The notes: a model not told the origin generated them from the letters alone. Numbered from the stretch's first letter, positions 23,444-33,200 are shown. The stretch is 64,000 nucleotides of DNA from RH-AL1 sp964235705 (GCA_964235705.1 CAXSDP010000007.1:29604-93603); one strand, 5' to 3'. Program-made: numbers and translations.

Positions 23444-25420
23444 CTAACGCTTCTTGGTGCCCAGCCTCGATATCATCGCGATGAAGCCGCGGTCGAGCGC
23501 CGCAGGCTTGGTCGCGGCCGGCTTGGCCACGACGACCGGCTTGGCCACAACGACCGGCTTGGCCACGACCTTGCGCGCGGCCGGCTCCCTCGGCGGCGCG
23601 GCGGCGGGCTTGACCTTCGGTTTGGCGGGCGCCCTCGATGGTACCGTCGACGATGGCGCCGTCGACGCCCGCCCGTCCTGGCCCTGACGGCCCGGCTTAC
23701 CGTCCACCGCTCCGTCGCCCCGCTTCGCGCGCGACGCGACCACCTTGAGGGGACGCTCCCGGGCCCCTTGGGCCGAGGAAGCCCCTTGCACGGAGGCCCG
23801 TTCGCGCACGGCGGATCGGGCGCCGCGCTTGCCGCGATCCCCGTCGCCGGCACGGACGGCCTTCCCGTCCCGGTTACCGGGGCGTGCTTGATCCGCGATC
23901 CGCTTCATCATCCGGTCGCCGCGCGCGCGCTCCCGCTCGACGTGCTCCTCCAGCTGCTTGCGTTCGTCCTCCGTGAGGATCGCGACCTTCTCGACGTCGT
24001 TCCACGGCACGATGGTCCCGGCGCCGTCGCCCAGCACCGCCACCTGCCGGTTCGGGATGCGGCCGACGCAGCTGAGCCCAGCGCCGGAGAGTTCGTAGAC
24101 GCCGCCGTTGACCGGTGTGAGCGCGGCTTCGACGCCGAGCGCGAGCGCGAGGTCGGCGTGGGCCGCCAAGTGGGAGGGTCCACCGTGCACCGGCATGGCG
24201 AAGCGCGGCTTCACCGCCTCGTACATGATGCGCAGGTCCGCCCGCACCGGATGGCCGGTGACGTGCACCGGGTCGCCGTCGAAGCGGTCGGCGGCGGTCA
24301 CGATGCGCGCGCCCAGCGCATGAAGCTTGTCGGTCACGGCGAAGATGTGATCCTCGTTCCCCGGGATCGCGCGCGCCGACATCACGACGGTGTCGCCGGC
24401 CTTGACCTTGGGCAGGCGCGGGTCGCGCCCGCTGGCGAGCTTGGCGAGCGACGCGTTCTCCTCGCCCTGCGTGCCGGTGCACATCAGCACGCAACCGTTG
24501 CGCTGGGTGCCCCCGAACTTGGACGCGTCCTCGAGGAAGCGGGGAACCCCCTTCATCAGGCCAAGCGCCTCGGCCGCCGCCGCCGCCTGGCGCAGCGAAC
24601 GACCGGCCAGCGCCACTTTGCGACGCGCGGCCTTGGCGGCCTGGGCGACCGAGGCCATGCGCGCGACGTTGGACCCGAAGGAGCAGACGAAGACCATGCC
24701 GCGGGTGTCGCGCATGACGCTCTCCAGCGCCCGTCGCACGGATGCTTCGGAGGTTTGCGGCGCCTCGCGGTCCGCGTTGGTCGAGTCGCACAGCAGCAAC
24801 TCGACGCCCTGGCGCCCCAGTGCCGCGAAGGCGCCGAGATCGGTGCGCGACCCGATGCCGGGGTTCTCGTCGATCTTCCAATCGTTGGTCTGGAGGATCC
24901 TCCGGCCCTGCGCCTCGAAGCCGAAGGCGACGCAATCGGGCGTGGAATGGGCGACGCGGACCGTGCGGATGCGGAACGGGCCGACGTTGAGCGTGGTGCC
25001 AGGCTCGAAGGTCTGGATCTTGACGTCGCCGCGCAAACCCTTGTCCTGGAACTTGGCGGTCAACATGCGGGCCGCGAAGGGCGGCGCGAAGATCGGACAC
25101 TTCGTGTACTTGGGCCAGTACCGGGTGATCGCCCCGACGTGATCCTCGTGATAATGCGAGACCACCAAGCCCTTCAGCGTCCCGCCGAGCGCGGCGAGGA
25201 AACGCGGGTCCGGCATCACCGCCTCGACGCCGACGGTGCCGCGAGGCGCGAACGTCGTGCCGGCGTCCACCAGGACCCACCCGCCCTGCGCTCCGTACAG
25301 CGTCAAGTTCATCCCGATGTCCGCGACACCACCGAGCGTGCAGATGACGATCGTGCCGGCGGTCGGTTCGGGGAGGCGGTCCAGCGCCGCGTTCATGGCG
25401 GCGTTACTCGCGTCGTTCAA
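23444..25420 (-). CDS. ribonuclease J-like metallo-beta-lactamase/beta-CASP hydrolase with basic repeat tail
   Basis: About 658 residues. The metallo-beta-lactamase core begins ICTLGGVADIGMNLTLYG and carries SHYHEDHVGAI (HxHxDH at about 89-94), VRVAHSTPD, and the beta-CASP region with CTGTQGEENASLAKLASG and HVTGHPVRADLRIMYEAVKP (read in parts), all typical of RNase J. Residues after about 465 differ from RNase J: instead of the C-terminal domain there is a Lys/Arg/Ala-rich, presumably disordered tail with three VVVAKP-type 18-bp coded repeats. TTG at 25420 is chosen because AAGGA lies 6 bases upstream; ATG at 25396 is the alternative. Likely an RNA-processing enzyme; 42 bases before hflX, same strand. 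Confidence 0.82.
   Translation of the reverse strand: MNDASNAAMNAALDRLPEPTAGTIVICTLGGVADIGMNLTLYGAQGGWVLVDAGTTFAPRGTVGVEAVMPDPRFLAALGGTLKGLVVSHYHEDHVGAITRYWPKYTKCPIFAPPFAARMLTAKFQDKGLRGDVKIQTFEPGTTLNVGPFRIRTVRVAHSTPDCVAFGFEAQGRRILQTNDWKIDENPGIGSRTDLGAFAALGRQGVELLLCDSTNADREAPQTSEASVRRALESVMRDTRGMVFVCSFGSNVARMASVAQAAKAARRKVALAGRSLRQAAAAAEALGLMKGVPRFLEDASKFGGTQRNGCVLMCTGTQGEENASLAKLASGRDPRLPKVKAGDTVVMSARAIPGNEDHIFAVTDKLHALGARIVTAADRFDGDPVHVTGHPVRADLRIMYEAVKPRFAMPVHGGPSHLAAHADLALALGVEAALTPVNGGVYELSGAGLSCVGRIPNRQVAVLGDGAGTIVPWNDVEKVAILTEDERKQLEEHVERERARGDRMMKRIADQARPGNRDGKAVRAGDGDRGKRGARSAVRERASVQGASSAQGARERPLKVVASRAKRGDGAVDGKPGRQGQDGRASTAPSSTVPSRAPAKPKVKPAAAPPREPAARKVVAKPVVVAKPVVVAKPAATKPAALDRGFIAMISRLGTKKR
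23520..23573. repeat. coding 18-bp tandem repeat (3 units) in RNase J-like tail
   Basis: Units ggcttggccacgacgacc (23520), ggcttggccacaacgacc (23538) and ggcttggccacgacc plus 3 bases (23556) encode VVVAKP-like hexapeptides in the basic tail. The period is a multiple of three, so copy-number change keeps the frame. Confidence 0.85.
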
Positions 25421-25916
25421 AAACAATCCTTATGGTCTCTATCCTCGCGCGCCGCCGCAGGACCATTTGTCCAAGAACGCTTGTTCAGGAACGATTGCGT
25501 CATGCGACTATCATAAGTTTGCGTACGCGGTGGAATTCATAACCGTTGCACCCAGTTCAACGGGCTTTGCCCATGTAACGCAGCCATGTGCCGCCGATGT
25601 CAAACGAAATGTAAGTCAACGTCATCAATGGCCGGGACGCGACGTGGGACACGCGTGTTCATGGGCAAGGCGTGTTCATGGGCAAGGCGTGTTCATGGGC
25701 AAGGCGTGTCCATGGGGGACGGTTCCGGCGGTTGGCTCGGCAAGGACGCCCTAGCCTCGCGATCCCACCCCGCGCGATCCACCGCCTTCGCGACCTCGCG
25801 TGATCGGGTCCGAGAAAACCGGTCGTTTCTCCCGCGAGGCGTGGTATGCCGTGCCCTGGATGGCGGGACGATACCGAGGGCCGTACCTGAAGATGCCGCG
25901 AGCTAGAGGGGTAGGC
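25421..25916. other. intergenic region with tandem array
   Basis: 496 bases between divergent genes. 25430-25620 is more AT-rich, as expected for promoters. 25653-25720 is a 17-bp tandem array. From the ATG of the last unit (25712) a 64-codon frame (Ser/Arg-rich) runs to a stop at 25904-25906, 10 bases before the next gene's GTG; it could be a translated leader but has no recognisable product. Confidence 0.5.
25653..25720. repeat. 17-bp tandem repeat, 3 perfect plus 1 diverged unit, each with SD and ATG
   Basis: gcgtgttcatgggcaag occurs at 25653, 25670 and 25687; the fourth copy (25704) is gcgtgtccatgggggac. Across unit borders each repeat reads AAGG-cgtgttc-ATG, that is a Shine-Dalgarno-like stretch 7 bases before an ATG. 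Units are contiguous. Confidence 0.9.
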
Positions 25917-27209
25917 GTGCGTTCACCCAACCATTCCCCCATCAATCGTTCCCCCGCCAACCGTTCTCCCGCGCGTTTCGCCGGGCTCGCGTGCGGCGCG
26001 AGCTTGGCGATCGCGGCCCTGACGCTCGGCGGTTGCGGCACCATCGGCACGGTGGGTCAGGGCAAGAAGTCCTTCGACTCCGACGTGTCGTCCAATGCGC
26101 CGGTCGGCAAGGTCGAGTCGTCCGCGCTGCCCGGCTCGACGCCGGTCACCGCGACCGCCGACCGGATCGGGTCGGGCCCCGTCAAGGTCGCGCTGATCCT
26201 GCCGCTGACGTCGGCCAACGGGCAGCCGAGCCTCGTCGGCCAGTCGCTGCGCAACGCCGCCGACCTCGCCTACGCCGAGTCGGGATCGAGCGACCTCACC
26301 ATCCTCGTCAAGGACGACCACTCGAGCCCCGACGGCGCCAGCGCCGCCGCCCAGGCCGCCCTGGGGGACGGCGCGGAACTCATCATCGGTCCGCTGTTCG
26401 CCCCCGACGTGCGCGAGGTGTCGAAGGTGGTGCGCGGCGCCGGCAAACCGATGATCGCCCTCTCGACCGACTCGTCCACCGCCTCGCACGGCAGTTACCT
26501 CCTGTCGTTCCTGATCGAGGGCTACGTCGACCGCGTGGTCGATTTCGCCGCCGCCAAGGGCAAGAAGTCGATCGCCGCGCTGATCCCCGACAACGACTAC
26601 GGCCGCGTCGCCGACGCCGAGTTCCAGCAGGAGGCGGCCAAGCGCGGGCTGCGCGTCATGGCGCTCGAACACTACAACCCGTCCACCCGCGACGCCGCCG
26701 TGAAGAAGGTCGGCGCGCTGGGCGACGGCATCGACACGCTGTTCATCCCCGAACAGGCCGATGCCATGCCGGCGATGTCGGCGGCGCTCGCCGCCAATGG
26801 CCTCGGCGGCAAGCGCGTGCAGATCCTCGGCACCGGCCTTTGGAACGATCCCCGCGTGCTCGCCCTGCCCGGTCTGCAGGGCGCCTGGTTCGCAGCCCCG
26901 GAGAACGGCGGGTTCAACGCCTTCGCCAACCGCTACCGCGCGAAGTACAACACCGATCCGCTGCGGATCTCGACACTGTCCTACGACGCGGTCTCCCTCG
27001 CCGCCGCGCTCGCCCACTCGCAAGGGTCGCAGCGCTTCGCCGACAGCGTGCTGCTGAACAAGTCCGGGTTCAACGGCGCCGACGGGGTGTTCCGCTTCCG
27101 CGCCGACGGCCTGAACGATCGTGGCTTGGCGGTGCTGCAGATCAACGACGGCAAGGCGACGACGGTCAGTCCGGCGCCGAAGACGTTCCCGCCGGGATCG
27201 GCGACTTGA
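25917..27209 (+). CDS. LpoA-like penicillin-binding protein activator / periplasmic binding lipoprotein
   Basis: 430-residue lipoprotein. GTG at 25917 has AGAGGGG 5 bases upstream; ATG at 25893 is an alternative. The N-terminus has three NRSPA-type repeats, a hydrophobic segment and the lipobox LGGCGTIG. The rest is a Leu/Ile/Val-binding-type periplasmic fold: VKVALILPLTSANGQPSLVGQSLRNAADLA, LIIGPLFAPDVREVSKVV, SIAALIPDNDYGRV (read in parts). This matches the alphaproteobacterial 'penicillin-binding protein activator' group related to LpoA, thought to help peptidoglycan synthases. In relatives it usually precedes rsmI, yraN and gshB; here those genes lie 29 kb away. Confidence 0.82.
   Translation: MRSPNHSPINRSPANRSPARFAGLACGASLAIAALTLGGCGTIGTVGQGKKSFDSDVSSNAPVGKVESSALPGSTPVTATADRIGSGPVKVALILPLTSANGQPSLVGQSLRNAADLAYAESGSSDLTILVKDDHSSPDGASAAAQAALGDGAELIIGPLFAPDVREVSKVVRGAGKPMIALSTDSSTASHGSYLLSFLIEGYVDRVVDFAAAKGKKSIAALIPDNDYGRVADAEFQQEAAKRGLRVMALEHYNPSTRDAAVKKVGALGDGIDTLFIPEQADAMPAMSAALAANGLGGKRVQILGTGLWNDPRVLALPGLQGAWFAAPENGGFNAFANRYRAKYNTDPLRISTLSYDAVSLAAALAHSQGSQRFADSVLLNKSGFNGADGVFRFRADGLNDRGLAVLQINDGKATTVSPAPKTFPPGSAT
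25929..25973. repeat. coding 15-bp tandem repeat (3 units) at the lipoprotein N-terminus
   Basis: aaccattcccccatc (25929), aatcgttcccccgcc (25944), aaccgttctcccgcg (25959) encode N-(H/R)-S-P-(I/A) pentapeptides just before the signal segment. Frame is kept on copy-number change. Confidence 0.8.
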
Positions 27210-27346
27210 AGCGGCGCGTCGATCAGGCGGGCTCTGCCGTGTCGAGCCAGATGCCCCCCAGACCGCGACGCCTCCGCCTCCCCGACGCGTGTCACCTCAC
27301 GGCCAAGCCTCGCTCCCCTCGCCCGACCGAGGGCGATAGCAGACGT

Positions 27347-28438
27347 GTGCGTCCCGCGCCGCAACGGGCATGGCGCCTGCGCTCGCTTCCGCTCGCGTTC
27401 GCCGTACTGGCGACGGCGTGCGCCGACAGTCGCAACGCGGGGGCGAAAGAGAACACGGCCGCCGCGCCTCCGGGTTATGTCTTTGTCGAAGGGTCTGCAG
27501 CTGTCCGATTTCTGACCGGGAAAACTGTGGTGCATCCAGTCGACTCTTTCCAACTCCAGAGTGCGCGTTACTTTATCGATGCCGCGACGGTCTTGCAAAG
27601 CGATCTCGAGCCGGGGCACCCGCTCCTCGGAGGCCTCAAGATCGGGCGAATCTGTCTTATTTTTCCGTGGAAAGTCACGGACACGGAAGATTGCGGCAAC
27701 CAGTCACGTCTGATCACGTCAAAGATAAAGTGCACGCCGTTCCGCATGCTGGCGGCGGAGCCATCGGCGCAATCCACGAAGGATCAAACAGGAGCGTTGC
27801 GTGGCTATTTCTGGCTCGATTATTTGAAGGGCGTGTCCGACATCCCGTTGTCGAAAGACGAAGCCTCGACAATCGTCGAGGGCAACGTGACCGGCTGCCC
27901 CTTGGGGACGCCGCCGACATCCGTAGACGCCATCGAACTTCCTGAGACTGACGACTCCATCTCGCTCGAATCGCCGACGCCGTTCAAGGACGGAAAGATC
28001 TCTCCGGCGGCGCTCGTGCAGCACGTCCTGGTCGGCAACTCGATCGTCTGGCCGGAGTCGGAAGGGGAAGGATGTGCGCATACAGATTATTTCAGCCCTG
28101 ACGGACTCGTATATTCCTTGTCTTGCGAAAGCGCCGGTCAGAGCAAAACGCCGCCTTTGCCGCGACTTTCCGATCGTCCTGCGCTCACCTTGGTGACGAC
28201 GTCATGGAAGCTGATCGACGGAAAGTTCTGCCTCGATAACGTCGAAGCGGACGGCGTCTTCGACCAGTGCGATCCCTATCTCCTGTCCGCTTTCATCGCA
28301 CGTTCCGTGACGAGCGAAGCCGTGACGAAGCACGTGCACGCCTACTTCATCTTTGGTGCGTCGAACATCGAACCTCGCGACCACCGGCCGGGCTTGATAG
28401 TGCACGGCAATCCGGCGGGTTTCAGACCCCACCCATAA
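27347..28438 (+). CDS. orphan cysteine-rich lipoprotein, unknown function
   Basis: About 363 residues. A signal segment with lipobox (LRSLPLAFAVLATAC) is followed by SRNAGAKEN, indicating export and lipidation. The mature part has eight cysteines (in RICLI, EDCGN, IKCTP, TGCPL, EGCAH, LSCES, KFCLD and DQCDP contexts), consistent with disulfides outside the cytoplasm. I recognise no domain. From about 27480 to 28430 the DNA is visibly less GC-rich (near 50-55%) than neighbours, with more A/T-ending codons, suggesting recent acquisition. Start uncertain: GTG at 27347 is taken as nearest to the signal; ATG at 27251 is possible. It follows the LpoA-like gene on the same strand. Confidence 0.65.
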   Translation: MRPAPQRAWRLRSLPLAFAVLATACADSRNAGAKENTAAAPPGYVFVEGSAAVRFLTGKTVVHPVDSFQLQSARYFIDAATVLQSDLEPGHPLLGGLKIGRICLIFPWKVTDTEDCGNQSRLITSKIKCTPFRMLAAEPSAQSTKDQTGALRGYFWLDYLKGVSDIPLSKDEASTIVEGNVTGCPLGTPPTSVDAIELPETDDSISLESPTPFKDGKISPAALVQHVLVGNSIVWPESEGEGCAHTDYFSPDGLVYSLSCESAGQSKTPPLPRLSDRPALTLVTTSWKLIDGKFCLDNVEADGVFDQCDPYLLSAFIARSVTSEAVTKHVHAYFIFGASNIEPRDHRPGLIVHGNPAGFRPHP

Positions 28439-28783
28439 TCCCTAAATCTTATTCAAGAGGCTTCCATGACCAACGTTCCCGTGCTTCCGCAAGCACCGGT
28501 TCAGCCAGAAACGCGACGAAGACGAAACCGCGGCTCACCCGTCCCCAGAGACCCCCGACAACGACGCCGGCATCGTCGCGGACCGTGACGACCAGCAAAC
28601 CCCCGTCGGCACGAGCGGCAACCTGCTCGTTGTAGGCGATCAACGGCTCCAGGATCGCCGAACGGACCGATAGGTCTGGGTCAATCTCCAGCGCGATCGA
28701 TCACTGATCCGGCTTCATACGTCATCCCGGTTGAAATTGGATACGGGGCGGTGCGGCGGCAACGATCCGCCGCACCCGCACCC
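28439..28783. other. intergenic region holding a gene remnant
   Basis: 345 bases between convergent genes. Most of it (28449-28705) is a broken acetyltransferase remnant, described separately; the rest shows no signal. Confidence 0.5.
28449..28705 (-). pseudogene. GNAT-family acetyltransferase remnant
   Basis: The minus strand reads ALEIDPDLSVRSAILEPLIAYNE then VVTVRDDAGVVVGGLWGRVSRGFVFVAFL, which matches the N-terminal half of GNAT proteins (AILxPLxAYNE ... DxxGxVVGGLWGR). No start codon with a ribosome-binding site lies in frame (an in-frame TGA precedes it). After FVAFL the expected acetyl-CoA motif (R/Q-x-x-G-x-G/A) is absent and the frame stops at 28449. The gene has lost both ends or its middle. 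It borders the low-GC orphan gene. Confidence 0.55.
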
Positions 28784-30046
28784 TTAGACCTGTACCTGCG
28801 GCAACACGTCCGCGCGATCCTTGGGGAGCTGCGCGAACAGGGTGGGGTTCATGTTCAGCGTCTGCGCCACCATCTCCGGCGGCGTGCAGGAGAGCCACTG
28901 TCGCAGTGACACTTCGGCGTACTTGGACGTCTTAAAGATCTCGAAGAACTGCAGCTCCGTCGATCCGGTGTTCTGGATGTAGTGGCCGAGGCTCTTCTTG
29001 ATGTAACCGATGTCACCGGCGTGGAAGTCCGCCGTCTGCGCCTGCGGTCCGGTGTTGAACACCGTCATGCGACCCTGGCCCTTGATGTAGTACTGCCACT
29101 CGTCGGCGTTGGGATGCCAGTGCATCTCGCGCAACCCGCCTGGCGCCAGGGTGACGAGCGCCGCGGCGATCGTGGTCGAGACGGGGAAGTTGCTCGTATC
29201 CACGATCTTCACCGAGCCGCCCTTCCCGGACTTGTCCGGTTGCATCTCGTTCATCGAGAACGTGAAGGGTAGCTTCGGCTCGCCGAGCGACGACGCCACC
29301 GCCTTCTGAGCCTGCGCCAGCGGCGGCGGCTCCTGACCCTGGAAGATCCAAAGGTTGTCGAGCGGTATGTTCTTGAAGCTATCGGCCGGAACGTCGAAGT
29401 TCTGCGCGAGCACGTCGGGCGGCGTGTGCGCGATCCAGTCGGTCAGCAACAGGGTGTTGAACTCCGACGCGTGCCCGTTGTCGAACACGAGGAGGAACTC
29501 GGCGCCGGTCGGACCCAATCCCTGCAGCGAGTGGGGCAATCCGGCGGGGAAGTACCACAGATCGCCGGCCTTGAGGTCACGCACGGACGCGCGGCCCTCC
29601 CCGTCGAGGGCGGTGGTGCGGATGTTGCCGTCGAGCACGACCGCCCATTCCGCTTGCTGGTGCCAGTGCAACTCCCGGATGCCGCCGACGGAAAGCCGCA
29701 TGTTGACGGAGGACACCGCCTCCGAGATCGCGAAGTCGGCCTGGGTGACCTCGCGGGCCCACCCACCATCCTGGAAACGCGTATGCGCCGTATTGAACGA
29801 GGACCAGAAGAGGGACATCCCATTGATGTCGGTGGCGGGCGGATTCTGGAAGGATGGAAGCTGGCTGGCCAGCGCCGGGTTCTGCGGCCCGGGATTGTCC
29901 AACGAGGTCGGGCTCTTGCCGTTGATGCGTCCTTCCGCCGGACTGTCCGGGTTGCCGAACGTGGCAGCGTTCACCACACCGCTCGCAGCAACAGCACCGC
30001 CCAACACGCTGGCCGCCAAGACGTTACGTCGTGAGAGCTTGTCCAT
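28784..30046 (-). CDS. oxdC: exported bicupin oxalate decarboxylase
   Basis: 420-residue bicupin that converts oxalate to formate and CO2 with Mn. ATG at 30046 begins a Tat signal: KLSRRNVLAASVLGGAVAASG (SRRNVLAAS). Cupin 1: LHWHQQAEWAVVLDG with His127, His129, Glu133, and His172 in GLPHSLQG. Cupin 2: MHWHPNADEWQYYIKG with His309, His311, Glu316, and His355 in LGHYIQN. The active-site lid is SEFNT (194-198) where B. subtilis OxdC has SENST; the essential Glu195 is kept, which favours decarboxylase over oxidase. Cofactor loaded before export fits Tat. Separate from the frc operon 5 kb away but the same substrate. Confidence 0.92.
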   Translation of the reverse strand: MDKLSRRNVLAASVLGGAVAASGVVNAATFGNPDSPAEGRINGKSPTSLDNPGPQNPALASQLPSFQNPPATDINGMSLFWSSFNTAHTRFQDGGWAREVTQADFAISEAVSSVNMRLSVGGIRELHWHQQAEWAVVLDGNIRTTALDGEGRASVRDLKAGDLWYFPAGLPHSLQGLGPTGAEFLLVFDNGHASEFNTLLLTDWIAHTPPDVLAQNFDVPADSFKNIPLDNLWIFQGQEPPPLAQAQKAVASSLGEPKLPFTFSMNEMQPDKSGKGGSVKIVDTSNFPVSTTIAAALVTLAPGGLREMHWHPNADEWQYYIKGQGRMTVFNTGPQAQTADFHAGDIGYIKKSLGHYIQNTGSTELQFFEIFKTSKYAEVSLRQWLSCTPPEMVAQTLNMNPTLFAQLPKDRADVLPQVQV

Positions 30047-30233
30047 GACCTTTGACCCCGATCGGATATTCGATGTAGGGGAGATAAGGCCCGGATCACG
30101 ATTTACAACACGCAATGAACGCGCAGGCCCGAGCGGAGCGAAGCTCCTTCCATACTAGTGACTTACCTCGCATCGACGTCGTCTTCGACGGCCGCCGGCC
30201 AACTCACCGGTGCGTCCTGTACCCGATCCAGGG

Positions 30234-33200
30234 TTACTTGCCGTCCTTCTCCATCTGCGCCTTGAGGGCGGCGAGCTTGGCGAAGGGGCTGTCGGGATCA
30301 GGGGCGCGGTCGCGCGGCTTCGGCTTCTCCGTGGTCTGGAAGCTCGGGACGCGCCGCTCGTCGCGACGACCACCGAAGCCGCCCGGCTTACCGCTGCCAG
30401 GCGCGCCGTTGTGCTCACCGCCCGTGGCGCCCCCGTCCCGGCGCTCGCCACGGGACCGGCCGCCGCCCGGTCGCGCCCCATCACCGCCGCCGCGCTTGAA
30501 GTCGCGCCCGCCGCGACCATGATCGCCCCGCCCTTCGGGGCGCGGCAAACGCGCGTCCGCCGCGGGGGCACCGGTCTCCGGGAGCCGCTCCGAACCATCG
30601 CGGCTCGACATCTCGCGACCCGCCCCGGCCGGCGCGTTGCCGACCGGGGCGGTGCGGTCGCCGTGCTGCCTCCCAGCTTGCGCGCCAGGATGCGGGCGGC
30701 GCGGACCGCGATCGGGCGGGCGGCGCGCGTGCGCGTTGTGGCGGTGGGGGCGCCAAACCTCGATCAACGGCACCGGCGGCGGCTCGTCGGCCGGTACCGG
30801 ATCCCCGGCGGCGGGCTCGTCCGACAGGGCCGTATCCGAGCCGGGCAAATCCGACCCCGGCATGTCGGGCGAGGCCACGGCCAGAGCCGCGATGTCGATC
30901 CCCGTGACCGGCAACGCGCCGCCACCGACGAGGTCGGACCGGGTCGCGTCGGGTGAGGTCGGCTCGGCGGGAACGGCGACCGGCTCGGCCCCTTGGATGC
31001 TGTCGGACGGGACGCCGTCCACCTCGCGCGCCACCGGTGTTTCCTCCGCGCCGGTCGGCGGCTGGTCCGGGGCGAGCGACCCGGCAGTGACGGGCTCGGC
31101 GGTGTGCGGGGACGGCTCGATGGTGTCGAGGGCGCCGCCTTCGAGCGCGGCGGCGATGAGTTCGCCCTGCCGAGCCAGGCTGACGCGACTCTCGAGGTCG
31201 TCGACCGGCGCGTCGGGCGGCTGGACCGGCGTCACCTGCTCGGCGGTGTCCACGACTTGACCGAGGTCGTGGATTTGACCGGAGTTTTGGGCTTGATCCG
31301 GGTTTTGACCGAAGTCCCGGCTGAGGTCCTGTTCGTGGTCCCCGTCCTCGGCTTGTCGCGCGTCGGGCGCGTCCGGCGCCTCGCCCCGCCCCGCCTCGGC
31401 CACGTGCCCGGCCGGCATGTCCGGCCCTCGCGCATCAGCCGGCGGCTTGACCGGCTCTGTCGCCGCCTTGGGCACGAGCGGCACGGTGATGGCCGGGCCG
31501 GCCCGACGGTCGAGCACGTAGCCGAGCGATTTCAGGATGGTGCCGAAGGCTTCCCCCGAGCAGCCGGCGAGCGAGGTCATGCCCACCGTGACGACGAACC
31601 CGTCGCGGTCCGCCGTGCCGGCCGGCGGGTCGCCGGGCGTGGTGCCCGGCCGGTAGGCGATGGCCGGACGGATCAGGTCGGCGAGCCGCTCCAGGATGTC
31701 GACGCGCACCGCCCGCTCGCCGCACACCCGGAAACCCGCCGCGCGATAGAAGCCCTTGGGCACCGCCTGGTCGGCGACGAAGCTGGTGCGCCCGGACGAG
31801 GCGAGGTGCGGGACCTCGTCCAGGCCCTTCACGCCCTCCACGCCGCCGTTCTTCAACGCCCACAGCTGGGCGGCGAGCGAGCGCGGGGCCGGCTTCACCA
31901 AGGCCGGCAGGTAGATGTGGTAGGCGCCGAAGCGCACCCCCATCTTGCGCAGAGTGCCGCGCGCCTCCTGCGGCAACGCCTTGATCTCGTCGGCGACCTT
32001 GGCCCGCTCCAGCACGCCGAGCGCTTCCGCGATCTGGAACGCGAGGCCACGCGCCATGCCCTCCAATCCTTCCGGCTTCTCCAGCTCGGCGAGCGGCCCC
32101 AACAGCTTCTTCACGTGCTGGGCGATCCACAGGTCGAGGCGGCGCTGCACCAGCTCGAGGGCGGGGCCGGTCAGCTGCTCGTCGGCGATCACGCGGACGC
32201 GGGGCTCCAGGATGTGCGCGCCGGCCCCGATGCGGCCGACCGGCTCGCCCAGCCAGCGCACCAGCCCGTCGTTGGCCAGCACGAAGGCCTCGTCCACCGC
32301 CTCGCTGACGCGGGTGGCGCGCCCCTCGATCTCGGACGCCAGCGCCTTCTGAGCGGCGGCGTTCAGCGTGCGCGCCTCCTCGCCGGCCGCCTGGGGGTCG
32401 GAGGTGAAGCGAAACCCGTTGAGCTGCCCGACGTGCTGGCCTTCAACCGTCACGTCGCCGCTGGAGGTGATCTCGGCTTCCATGATCGCGTTCTCTCGCA
32501 ACCGCCGCCGCAGGACGCTGGTCCTCCGATCGACGAATCTCTGGGCCAGACGCTCGTGCAAGGCGTCCGAGAGCGTGTCCTCTACCCGACGCGTCACGCC
32601 CTGCCAATGCTCGGGATCGCGCAACCAGTCCGGCCGATTGGCGATGAACGTCCAGGTCCGCACCTGCGCGATGCGCGCCGACAAGGTGTCGATCTCGCCG
32701 TCCACCCTATCGAGCACGTTGAGGTGGCGGGCGAACCATTCGTCGGGGATGCGCCCGGCGCGCACCACGAAGCGGTACACCGACAGCACCAGCTCGGCGT
32801 GGGCGGCCGGCGACAGCTTGCGGTAGTCCGGGATCTGGCAGCATTCCCACAGGCGGCCGACGTCGCCCCGGTTGCGGGCGACCTTGCGCACCTCCTCGTC
32901 GCGCGAGGCGACCTCCAGCGCGACTTGGTCGGCGGCGAGCGGCGCCCGCGTCAGGCCCCCTTCGCCCGGCAGCACGTCGAGCGAGCCGGTGAGCGCGTCG
33001 ATGGAGGCGAAGTCGAGGTCGGTGTTGCGCCACTGGAGGAGGCCGACCGGGTCGAAGCGGTGGTCCTCCAGCATCTCCACCAGGTCGGCGTCGAAGGGCG
33101 AGCAGCGCCCGGTGGTGCCGAAGGTGCCGTCGCGCAGGTGGCGCCCGGCCCGCCCGGCGATCTGCCCGAACTCGGCCGGGTTGAGGCGGCGGTAGTGCCA

